Shown here piece after piece: positions 22,001 through 32,838 of a DNA stretch of 64,000 bases. The notes beneath the pieces were generated by a model, which was given only the letters and a program-made list of their open reading frames with translations, ran no database searches and was not told the DNA's origin. Origin of the DNA: Ananas comosus (Eukaryota; Streptophyta; Magnoliopsida; Poales; Bromeliaceae); the NCBI RefSeq assembly GCF_001540865.1, contig NC_033631.1, positions 12,238,808-12,302,807 on the forward strand, given 5' to 3'. A program made the position numbers and the translations under genes. The first letter of the stretch is position 1; every line of letters starts with the position of its first letter.

Positions 22001-23282
22001 GTAAATGATGCTACAGAAAGGTAGCTCAGTTAAACAAATACCCAAGAACATAGATATCAGCAGGCTCCTCCATATCAAGCCACTCACGGATGTCAAGGTC
22101 CTCAGGCGGAAGTCTTCCGCCAACATTCCATGTCCCTACACAAATCCTGTAAAAGAATAAAGCTGCGAATGAGATGAAAGATTTGCATCAAATAATCTCT
22201 AAATCAGCAGTAACTAAATTATCTTTTCTTATTTGGAAATTATGAACTTTATATCATGTCCCCATAATTAATGAAGCCAGAAGAACAATAAAATCATGCC
22301 TGAGTTCTTTGGTGTTTATATATTGTGCGCGAAGGGTCTCCGACTTTCGTCTTCTCGGCTTGTATGGAATGCGCCCAAGGCGAGTATCTGTAAAGCCATC
22401 AACTAATAAGTTTTAGCAAGTACTTAGTACAATTCTACTCACATAGCTAGCTCCTCTTCTATATTACTGATAAAAAAGATAAATTATTGTTCTTCTCCTC
22501 CACTGCTGTACAACAAGGACTTGCAATATTTTTCCGAGCATTCCTTAAAATACACTTATTCCTCAATCCTTACACATGATTTACCAAAGTGCTTTAATTC
22601 TAAACCCCAAAGCCCTCATAAAGAAGCAGTGCGAGGGAAATCACCAAAAAATAACAAGATGCCACCAAATTTAGGGCAAAAAAATCATCAAAAATTTTCC
22701 ACTAAATTACCATTAGTTTGGGCCCCAAATCCACCCCATCTCCTTTCCTCGTCGTGCATCTGTCGCTCCCAACCACACATCTCTGCATTTTGCGGCATTT
22801 ACAAAGTATCAGAAACATCGCATCATTTGACAAAATCAAAACCCATTTCTAGGAGAGTAATACACTGCTACGGATGAATCAAATGGAAACCATTCTCCCA
22901 TTATAAGATATTACAGTTTTTTTTTAAAAAAAAGCCTCATTTTTACCCAATTTTGAGGGGAAAAGATACCGCCGAGTGAGAAAAGGAGGCAACTTTAGGG
23001 CTCACCTTCGTCGTCGAACTCACTTTCGGTGGTGTCCCCTTCGTCGGCGCTGAAGTCGGAATCCTTGGAAGTGATGTTGAGCCACTTCCGGAGCACGACC
23101 TTGTGCCAAAGCTGTACGCAGGTGCAACCCAAACAACAGAGCTCAATCCAACCCCTCTGCATTTTCCCCCACCCCAACTCACCATAAAAAAGAAAAAAAA
23201 AACAAAAAAAGAAAAGAGAGAATTGGGTCTTGGAGAATCAAAGCTTTGTTACCTCCTTTTGCTTCTTCGGTCGCTGCCTCAT
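19097..23282 (-). CDS. Type I inositol polyphosphate 5-phosphatase
   Basis: Removes the 5-phosphate from inositol phosphates (type I plant 5PTases act mainly on soluble Ins(1,4,5)P3 and related molecules), damping calcium and hormone signalling. Nine exons on the minus strand: 23282-23253, 23111-23006, 22387-22300, 22146-22042, 21831-21069, 20651-20467, 20084-19976, 19835-19693 and 19355-19097, in frame, 595 aa. The N-terminus ([10 protein letters not shown], then an acidic DFSADEG stretch) is typical of plant type I enzymes. Catalytic motifs are present: [10 protein letters not shown] near residue 75, WLGDLNYRI (430-438), PAWCDRIL (508-515) and FSDHRPV (533-539, H536). Exon 5 encodes a Ser/Asp/Asn-rich insert of about 170 residues between the first motif and the core. 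Introns 3 and 5 use GC donors (22299-22298 and 21068-21067). No defect is seen. Which numbered 5PTase it matches was not resolved. Confidence 0.9.
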
Positions 23283-26200
23283 TTGATAAACTGAGCTATG
23301 CTTCTCTTCTCTTCTTCTTCTTCTTCTTCTTCTTCCTCTTCCTCTTCCTCTTCCTCTTCCTGCGTCGGTATTGAGGTCGCAAATGGTGGGAAAGGGCAAA
23401 AGAGGACCTTTTACTATTATATTATGTGACATAGAGAGAGGGGTGTACTGGGATTGGGTGGGGTGAGAATAATAATAAAATAATAAAATAATAAACAAAG
23501 AAATTTAGTGGGAGAGAGCGTGTGGGGTTGTGTGCACGTGGGAAGGCAGGGCGCGCGGAGTCCATGCCGACCACCCGTTTGATGTTGCGGGCTGGCGGCT
23601 GGCTTTTGCTTGTTTAAGCCGAATCAGGAATTAATGGATGGAGATGGGAGTCATGGAGGTGGAAATCGGTGTTGAAAAATCAACCAATCAAACGCAATCA
23701 ATGATGAACAGATCTGACACTTAGATTTTTGAGTTTTGAATGAGAGGCCCTTCATCTTCATCTTTATCTTCATCTTCATCTTCATCTTCATCTTCATCTT
23801 AGGGCGCAAATTATGTACAACTTCTTATATATACAAAAATATTATTTATATATATATAAAAAAAAAAGAATATGCTATTTGGCTTTTATGCACGAATATT
23901 TTTTGCATACGGAATTATCAAAAAAGTGCATTTATGATAATATATATATATATATATCGTGTTGTTTTGTAAACGATAGTGTATTGAACATACTGATTCA
24001 TGAGTGTGCATGCTTTTTGCGATATATTAATAATTAAAAGTAATACTTAAATTTCACCAGATTTAGCCAATTAACATTGTGGGCGCTATGTTTTAAGTTG
24101 ATTAGCAATATAAAAAACTAGGTTGAATAGGGATTAAACACTTGTGCGATTTAAACGACCACTAACTACCACCGAAGTGATGAAGTGGTTCTTCAACATA
24201 CTAAAATTAAATAGATTATATGGTAGCTAGCCAAACATTCAGTAAATAAAAAAGAATTAAGCCCCAAAAGTGAAGCCATTGAGGCGGTTAAAATGCAAAA
24301 TCTATTGCTATTTTTCAAACAGTTCCTAACTACATGCTCTTTTTAGCCTTTTCTACTTAAATCTCGTCTACTGTTACCAAGAGGATTATTCTGCAGCTAA
24401 GCTTTGGCAAGTAGTGCTAATGCTACAGGGATCAAATGTATTAAAAAACTTTATTGTAATCAAAGGGTGAGATTGGAGAAAGTGTGTTTGGAGTTATTTT
24501 GTTGGTGATGGTCATATCACTAATTTAATGCTACTCACTTTGTCTGCAACCAACGATACAAATAGTCCATTAAAAAAAAATCTTGTTTTCTGGAAACAAC
24601 ACTTGCTAAATTGTGACAAACGACAATAATTTTACTATTTTGGGAGAGACATCTTGGGTTGTGCCAACAAGCTAGGTACAAACCTAATACACGTTATCAT
24701 GCATAAGAACAAATTATACGTACCTGTTGTGTCAAATACAACCTAAATTTGTAAAATATACAAGAGACCAAAAAGAGAAGAAAACGTTAAACAGAAACAG
24801 ATCATCAATGCTATATTCATCACCTAGGTATTACTCCAAAAAAATAAATGAGGAAATTGAAAAACTTTTTGTGAAAAGCAAATAAATTTTATGAACATTA
24901 AGTTCCTTTATCATGTATTATGCAAAATCTAATGTCCTCGCGTCGATTAATTAAAACCCAAGAGTTGAAAGGACCACATCGAAGATTCATGTCAACCATT
25001 TTCCAATAAATTAACTACGATCTCACATAGTAGGATTACATTTTTATTTTATTTTTTACCGGTGCCAATTCGTAGAAGAAAATTAATTCTTAGGTTTTAG
25101 AGCCTATGGGCTTTAAATCATATAATTTGCTGTGCTGGAAATCATTAATTGAATCATGATGAAAAATCACATAAATTTTATATATTTTTTTCGCTATGAA
25201 ATTAGCGTTGCAATTATCAAAATCTGATCTTGCCTTTTTTTGCGAACTCTTTGATCCACTTAAAACATGTCTCAATCTCCGGCACATATTTTATCTTCCG
25301 CATTGGTTTTTCTCGTCGCGAACCGGCTACAAGAGTCCATTACAGCACAGTGCCCAAAAAATGAATCCAGAAAAAGAGAATTTTTGTAAAGAGATTATTC
25401 TTATTTTTCTTATATTTCGTATGTGGTCAATACTTTATATATTTTTAGGTTATGAAGGAATTATTAATTTTAATTTTATTCTAACTGAATTTTACAAAAA
25501 ATTAAAATTTTAAACAGAATAAAATTTATCTTTTAGATCTATTTTTTATTTCATATAAATTAAAAATATTTTAGATAATTTCAATATGGATGAATCTTTC
25601 GTACCGAATTTCTATTTTACTCTGCAAAATAAAATCGAAATTAAAAAAGGTGTTTCAGACTCCGCCTCAAACAGAAGAGGATATCTCAACTTTGGCTTGG
25701 TGTTTCTTGTGATGGCACTAGAAAAAGAGACAGCTTTTGATGGCTCTTTTCGATGACCATTCAAAGTGCCCGTGTGGACTCTCCATGTATTCATGATCTG
25801 GTCCAACATATTACGACAGGAGCACATGGTTTGCTACGCTCCCACTTTTTTTTTTAAAAAAGAAATTTCCTTTTTGCATCGAAAGATCACAATTCATTAA
25901 CATATCTATAAATCTAGCTGTACCTCTCATGCACATGGGTTCGAGATCATATTCTTCCGCACCCAATTATTTTTTTGCTTTTTTTTTAAGGGTTTTTTTT
26001 GGCCCTTTTTTGGGGGTTTTTGGGATTTTTTTGGTGATCGAGGTTGGTTTAATTTAAGGTTTTTTTTTTTTTTTTTTTGCCCCTCTTTTGATGCTCATAC
26101 TGCAATTGTGGGGCTCCCAATCATCAACAAGTGAAAAACTTATTATTGTTCCTGGAGAGGGAGAATTGTGAGTTACTGTGAGTTAAATGTAACTTTAGCA

Positions 26201-26403
26201 TTCTTTAGATAATTAAATAAGATTACAAGTTCGAAGAACAAAAGAAATGCTAGATTTTTTTTTCGATTCGATCCAAGAACATAAGACCAGATTAAGATGT
26301 TTCCAGAATCATCAGTTGCTTGCCGTTATTGGACATGTTGACCATTTTATTACTCTCAGACTAAGCTCGAGCCTAACTCGGACCGAACCAACGAACTAGC
26401 TAG
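23283..26403. other. Intergenic region between 5-phosphatase and methyltransferase
   Basis: AT-rich DNA. It holds a (TTCATC)n minisatellite at 23747-23799, (TA)n at 23941-23956, and a low-complexity G/T stretch at about 25985-26085 (runs of T separated by runs of G). The first few hundred bases should carry the 5-phosphatase promoter. No gene recognised. Confidence 0.6.
23308..23359 (-). repeat. CTT/CTTCCT-rich microsatellite in the 5' UTR of the 5-phosphatase gene
   Basis: About 50 bp of pure pyrimidine (plus strand), starting roughly 26 bp upstream of the ATG. On the transcript it would be GAA/GGAA-rich. Confidence 0.8.
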
Positions 26404-27466
26404 CTAGTCCTCCAGCTTCGGCGTGCCAACGAGCATGAAGGCCTTGAACGTAACCTTCCTAACAACCGAAGTGTCCCCCCACTCGGCCTGCAGCTCCCTC
26501 ACCACCTCCTCCGACACCAAATCCACCCCCTTCTCCTTCGCCGTCACCACCGGCGATCCCGACCGCAGCAACGCGATCAGCCCGTCGAACGACATGTCGA
26601 GCCGCAGCGGCTTCCCCTCCGATCCCATCCCCACGCTCTCGAACGGAAACGGCAACTCCTCGTACGCGTTTATCACGGACTTGCCTCGATCGTCCCAGTA
26701 AGGAAGTGCCGAGTGCATGAACCGCTCCAGTGCGGCTTCGAACGGCGCAATTTCGTAGTTGTAGCTCCACACGGCGATGATGCCCCCCGGTTTGCGGAGG
26801 GCGCGGCGGGCGAGGGCGTAGAAGCGCGGGAGGTCGAACCAGTGCACCGCCACCGCGACCGTGATGATGTCCACCGAGTTCTCCCCGCCGAGGGCGGAGA
26901 GGATGTCTGCGTCGGAAGCGGAGAGCGGAGTGTGGACGTAGCGGACCTTCGGATGGGGGAACGCGTGCTGGAGCTGCGCCGCGCTCACGTCCGTCGCGAT
27001 CACCTGCTCGTAGTGCTCCGCCAGCTGATCCATTAATGCAGAGTTTTCAATTTCACAAAGCTCGAATTTCGAATGGCCGGCTTCGTAATGATTATTGGTT
27101 TTGCGCTAAATTATTGAAATGAACCAGGCACGTCCTCCGACTATATATATTCATTTCATTTCGTACTTTAATCTAAATGCATTATTATGCATCAAGGGAC
27201 ATGATAGTGAAATTTCTACTTTTAGCTGCAGCAAAAATTAAAGATAATATTATGTATGTTTGATCCGGCTAGAGCTTGTGTTCAAATTACTTGTATGTAT
27301 ATATATATGTGCTTACGCTGACGGCGGCTTGGCCGTTGCCGGTGCCGGCGTCCCAGGCCAACTTGTGGTGGGGGGTGAGGGCAGAGAGCATGGAGAACCA
27401 CTCCGTGGGATACTTGGGCCTCGCCTCAGCGTACACCGCCGCTTGCTTCACGAACAACTCCGCCAT
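26404..27466 (-). CDS. SAM-dependent methyltransferase, class I (methyltransferase type 11 domain)
   Basis: Small Rossmann-fold methyltransferase; substrate unknown. Exons on the minus strand are 27466-27317 and 27024-26404, phase 0, giving 256 aa. The SAM-binding motif I is WDAGTGNGQAA (38-48), preceded by a leader (FVKQAAVYAEARPKYP) found in this plant family. The acidic strand-2 motif VIATDVS follows at the start of exon 2, then IITVAVAVHWFD and a post-motif-III region LRKPGGIIAVWSYN. The family is annotated in plants as 'putative methyltransferase', similar to a Dictyostelium protein. The coding part is GC-rich relative to the flanks. No break is seen. The start is the first ATG of exon 1 and gives the conserved MAELFVKQA opening. 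Confidence 0.85.
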
Positions 27467-27530
27467 CGATCGATCTTACTTTTTTTTCAAGCAATTATTA
27501 GATATTAATCTCCCGTGTGGAAGTACGACC

Positions 27531-27563
<33 letters not shown>

Positions 27564-28007
27564 AACGCGGAAGTAGTGTTCGAAATTGATAGTGCCTTTG
27601 ATAGGTAAATCGATAAACTCAATTTTTCCTCTAATTAATTAATTAATTAGGAGGATGATGACACAGGCCGTGACGTCATCCTTCATTTGGCACATGAATT
27701 AATTTAGGACTATGTACAGCGACTAATGACCGAGGGTTGACAATGTACAGCGGCATTTCCATTGGCCGTGACAGAGCCAACCTCCGCGCTTTAATTTTTT
27801 TTATCTTTTTTCTGGGTTTAAAATAACTCTCAAGCCCAGAAGATCCCAAATCCAGTTTTAAGCACCACGGGATAGAACCTGAAATGAGAAGCAATGAACC
27901 AAAGCATCTCCCACAGTTCTACCCAAATTATGGTGCTTTTGGTGACTCATGGTAACTTTCCCTAGAAGCAATAATTTATCTCGTCTGAATATGCGGCCAT
28001 TCAAAAC

Positions 28008-28056
<49 letters not shown>

Positions 28057-28910
28057 CGGCTTCTAGATCAACTATGGATAACAATTTCCATGCCAATTGC
28101 AAAATCCGGAGATATAAACTTCAAACTAACTCTTATATTTGAATGCATAAATATTTTATTTAACATATCTGTTTTCTTAACTTGTTCAACAAATTTATAA
28201 AAAAAGTACGATCTAATGTCAAGAATGAAATAACATATTCAGCCTTCAAATTACTTTTTTTAGAATAAAATAAATAAAAAAGTATGATTTAATGTCAAGA
28301 ATGAAATAACATATTCGGTCTTCAAATTATTTTTTTTCGGAATAAAATAAACTGTCTCGTAAGTAAAGCATCTTATCCTATCGAAGCATGAATGTCAAGA
28401 TTTTTGAAAGCAGAAAAAAAACACACCTATTTTTGCAATCCAATATCCAAACATGGCCTCGCCCATTTATTACAATAGAAGCAACTATTAGCACCGCTTA
28501 CTCTGTCAGGAGCACTCAAACTCATCTTAGCATGTCTATAGAACAATTTCCAATCAAAATGAACTCTGATAATACTTGGACCTCAGTTAGTCTAATTCCA
28601 TCAGAGACTGAACTATGATAATTACCAGACCCTAGAGAATGAAAAAGGAGGAAACAATCATCCCAGAAATCTTTCACATGATATGTGTAAAAGAGACATG
28701 TTAGGTTCTTGGCAAGGAATTGCCGCATTATTTACCAAACTACTACAATGCCAGAGGAGCTGTAACGAAAGGAAACAAGCATTACAACTTCATGTTGAAG
28801 TGCGTTAAGATCAACACTTTGAACCTTTTCAATATATCAAAAATTGTCAACATAATCAAAAGACGACATTACAGGAAGCAGACCTTAATCAGGAGCAATC
28901 TTGCTTAAAT
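27467..28910. other. Intergenic region with poly-T tract and short tandem duplication
   Basis: Contains (GT)n(AT)n at 27533-27562, a 43-bp T homopolymer (28011-28053) and a roughly 75-bp tandem duplication (about 28203-28345). The poly-T may be the reversed tail of an old retro-insertion, but nothing recognisable follows it. No gene seen. Confidence 0.6.
28203..28345 (+). repeat. Tandem duplication, unit about 77 bp
   Basis: Two adjacent copies share 'gtcaagaatgaaataacata' followed by 'ttc(a/g)g(c/t)cttcaaatta', with a handful of differences. Origin unknown. Confidence 0.75.
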
Positions 28911-31900
28911 CTACTCAGATGCCTCCGCATGCGAGGCAGTTTCTGCTTTCTTCATGCTTTCCAGGGCTGTAATGCGCTGGTTTAGAGCTTCATAGCGTTC
29001 ATCTAGAGTTTCATACAGGCCTTTCACCTGAAACAGAACACTTGAACATCATCGACAAATTCAGTTTCAAGTATAATAAAGACGTAATGACTTTAAGCAG
29101 GGCAATATTTCTGAAGTTAGTGTAAACTAAAATTTAAGCCTCTATTACCTATTCTCACACTAGAATGCACTAGAATTTACATTAAATTGAAGCGTAGGAA
29201 AATAATTGGTCTACAAATGACAATTTTCACTCAATATCTGACGATTGCTGTTTACCTTCAGCAAGTCACTATGCCACTTTTCTAATATTTACAATTAGAA
29301 TGATTAGTTTAGTATGCTAAATGGTTCCCAATCGGCTGGTGCCCAGGTGCCCTGGGCAAATCATCTGGGAAAAGGGGGACAACCCAATAAAATTAACCTA
29401 CAGTAAAGTAAACGTGGGCGGTGGATGCATGCTGACATTCAAACTCCAAGGAGACTAGCATTACATCAATCTTATCATGTTAGTATCAGCATAAAATGTC
29501 ACATTTTACTTGTACCCCCAATATTAGTGCTGCCCAGCATTCAGTCTATCTCAGACATACACCAACTATAGTGCTCTACTCTCAACATTTAGTCGTTGGC
29601 CACTACTGTCTGTAGGACACCATTTAGGTCATCTTTTCCTCCCTCATAACAGTATACCTTGTTGTCCAACAAATCTGATTTCTTGCCCTAGAAACTAACA
29701 TCTCTGCTAATGGTGTTAATATCGAACAGAGAAAGCATCTGCACGAAGTTTACTATATACCTATTCAGTAACTTGAAATGTTCCTTCCACCATCGATAGA
29801 CTATACAAGCCATCTTATTGTAACGCAAGAAAAATGTAAGAATAATTAAGCAACACAGGGAGCATGATTCCATCAATAAAAATAAGATAAATCACACATA
29901 AATGAGATATAACATTAGAAATTTGAAAATATTGAAGAAGAAAAAGTTGTAAGTTTCTTATATTACCAAAACATCGTAGAAAATATAATGTTGTCGGGAG
30001 CACTATAAAAGTATGAGAAAGGATATGGAGTGCGGCAATGACAAGATAAAGCTCAAGTAGTTTTAAAATATCTTTGAAAATATCATAGGTGCACACATGG
30101 AACTTGCACATGTACACAAGTACACAACTAACTAATTTTATTTGCTATGAACTGCAAATCTACTATATTGATCAAGAAGCGGCAAATAATCCCCAATTTT
30201 CCATCACTCATGCTATCACATGCAACAAAAATGTTCAAGACATGTAAGAAGTTATTATCAGCATCTGGCACATGAAGATAAAAGCAAAAAAGAACATTAG
30301 AAAAAGAAAAGGAAGCCAAATACCCCAAATTATAAATCCAACCTTAATCGAGCAAAGAAGTTCCGTTTCACACTCAAAAAGGAGAATTTACCTCTTCGGA
30401 AGGTCTGCCATCTCTGGCACCGCCATCGTTATTGAGTTTATTACAGTGAAATTTCACCATGACATCATACTCCTTGAGAGAACGCAAAAAAAAATCTTAC
30501 AGAAATCTGAGTAATCTACTAAGTCCGTTACTAGAAGCATATGCTACTAGGATGATGGAGCCATCATTACTACAACAAGAAAAATTAAAAAAAAATATAT
30601 AATATGAACATCAACATTCATTGCATTTCAAGGAACAAGGGCAACATATTTAAACATCCATGCTTCATTAAACAAACATAAGATGAAATATAAGTGCAAA
30701 CACTCATATTCAGCCAAAGCGAAAAGGCTCTGAGCACTCTAAAGTTGCAGTTCCACTAGATACGCCAAAGGGAGGTGATCAAAACCCAAACCTTTGTCGG
30801 ATGGCCCAACAACAACCATGGTTGCGTATATACTAACCATCAGCCTTTCTAGAGTAAAACAACAAGCATATCTCTCATTCCCTAATGGTTCAAATACAAT
30901 GATTCCAATTTGCTAAGAAAGGTAGGCACCTATTCCCTAATGTTCAAAGCCAGGGTTGCTTGTTCTTTCATACTAGAACTAGGCTTCCAAACCTCAACAG
31001 GCATTAATTAGAACATGCATAACAATTCCGCCCCAATGTTTTTTCTTTTTTCCTTACTATCCACCTACAGCATCTCCATTTGACGATGGAAGCAAATCGG
31101 AGCACCTCAATAAATATCAAAATTCCAGATCACTTCAACTTAGCCAACCCTGTCTAATCACCTAAAAAGGATAAACGGAGCATACAAAGCACATCCCAGA
31201 TAAGGAGTTACCAACTTAAACCAGAATTTTCTAACTCAGGAAGTTTTAAGAGATCCTACAATAACAGACACAAAAATACCTTCACAATGAAATCTTAAGT
31301 TACGCTGCTACGCGAGTGAGTGATGATCCTGCAAAGCAAAATCCTATGTCCTTTAAACCCCAACTCTCAAGGAAATACTTGTATTCCTCATTGCTGAATT
31401 TCTAATTTCCTAAACAGACAAGATTATAAAGAGGAATAAGAGTGTAAGATGAATCTTCTGAGACATGGCTACTTAATTAACTCTTTAGTCAGTTGATGGG
31501 ACATGGATTTAAACCACAACCAATGAAATCACAACTCTCCGAATTCGAAAACAACATTAGATAGAGGTTCTTCAGACGCCGCAGAAGCCCCACAAGTTCA
31601 CACATTACGCATTCGCGAGATTCACAATCACGCACGCCGCTCAAACAAACGAAACCCTAGCTTCCGAATCTATTGAATCATCGGCGCTCGGCCAAACGAG
31701 TAGCTTAGATCCCCGATCTAAGGGCCGTAAAACCAAAGCTCTAGGGCTAAGCAAGTGAGTAGTCGCCCGTGGATTTGGGGACGAATGTCGAAAGCTAGAA
31801 GAGAAGGGAACAAAAATGGCGACGGAGAAGAGGGATCGAGAGGAGGAGAAGGAGGAGGAGGTGAACCTGGCGAGAAAGGGCATCGTGGGCGACCATGTAG

Positions 31901-31989
31901 TCCTTGTAGAGGAGGTAGAACCCCGCCACCGACGCCACGGCGGCGCCAGCGAAGAACGACGCCAATCTCACGCGCAGCATCAGCCCCAT
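28911..31989 (-). CDS. Small single-pass membrane protein with coiled-coil tail (79 aa), function unknown
   Basis: Two short exons on the minus strand, 31989-31867 and 29027-28911, are separated by a 2.84-kb intron; both junctions are phase 0 with GT-AG sites. The protein starts MGLMLRVRLASFFAGAAVAS and has one hydrophobic segment (about residues 8-28). A basic/aromatic linker (YLLYKDYMVAHDAL) follows, then a C-terminal heptad-like helix (LYETLDERYEALNQRITALE) and a polar Ala/Glu-rich tail. I believe similar short proteins occur across land plants, but I cannot name the family. The N-terminal anchor resembles mitochondrial or ER tail-facing adaptors; this is inference. Such a gene is easily missed by automated calling because both exons are under 125 bp. 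Confidence 0.7.
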
Positions 31990-32838
31990 CGCCTCGCGCC
32001 TTTGCGTTTGCGTTCGCGTTTGCGGCGCTCCGAACGCGCTTCCTTGTCCACCGAGTTAGTTCGTTCCCTTTGTTTCGCCCCGACCACTGACGCTTGTAAG
32101 GTGTTCGACCTTTGGCCCCTTCGGCGGATACCAAGCAAGGGGAAGTATATGTGCTTGCCTCTCTTTGTACGCCTGGATGTGCCGGGAGAACGCCACGTGG
32201 ATGTAGAAGGACCTCCTGCCTGGACCTCGTGCACCAAGTCAGCCGTAGACCAAGTCTTCTTTCTAGCCTATATATCCGACATAGTATACTACAAACTAAT
32301 ATCATTAAAATATAATATAATAATTTTATATTAAATTAATATTAAAAAATATTTTTTGTATTTATAAATAATATTAAAATATTTGATGTTATATAGAATA
32401 ATTGTGACAGAAATATAGAAGAACTAGAGAAGACGTTTTCACTTACAATCTTGCACATAAGAATTTTACTGAATTTTTAACTTTTTTTTTCATATTAGAG
32501 AACGATTCAACTCATATCTATTTAGATATTTAGGACTAAATAAGTACTTTCAACAATAACCCTTGAACCAACTAGTAAATATATAAGTATATCATAATTT
32601 ATTATAATATAATAAAAAGAATAATTTTCCAGCTGTATAACTAATTATCAAATGCTCCTGTACTGATCAAAAGATACATAGTCTGATACTTATGGTCCCG
32701 AACAACAAGAAAACATGGACCGATCAATAGGCGGTTCATGACTAACGTGGTAGACTTTGTCTAGAGAAATTTGTATTTTGGTTGTTTACTTCTATCATCT
32801 ATAAGCTAACTTAAGAAGCATAACCAAATGGGATTCAA
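31990..32838. other. Shared upstream region of two divergent genes
   Basis: The part nearest the microprotein gene (31990-32290) is GC-rich, with 'tttgcg'-type repeats and several open frames lacking family similarity. It is probably 5' UTR and promoter. The rest is AT-rich and leads to the PPR gene. A duplicate-like 'ggaccgatcaataggcggttcatgac' stretch near 32708 resembles sequence at 35980-36020 only weakly. Confidence 0.5.

Noticed and set aside
22521..22877. 118-codon plus-strand frame inside the 5-phosphatase gene
   Set aside because: Lies in intron 2 of a well-supported gene; no similarity or codon bias.
28011..28053. Poly-T as the reversed tail of a LINE or SINE
   Set aside because: Adjacent sequence does not match the 3' end of the LINE or SINE seen here, and no target duplication is visible.
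31718..32334. Several overlapping frames of 60-195 codons on both strands
   Set aside because: GC-rich promoter and first exon of the microprotein gene; low-complexity products with no family similarity.
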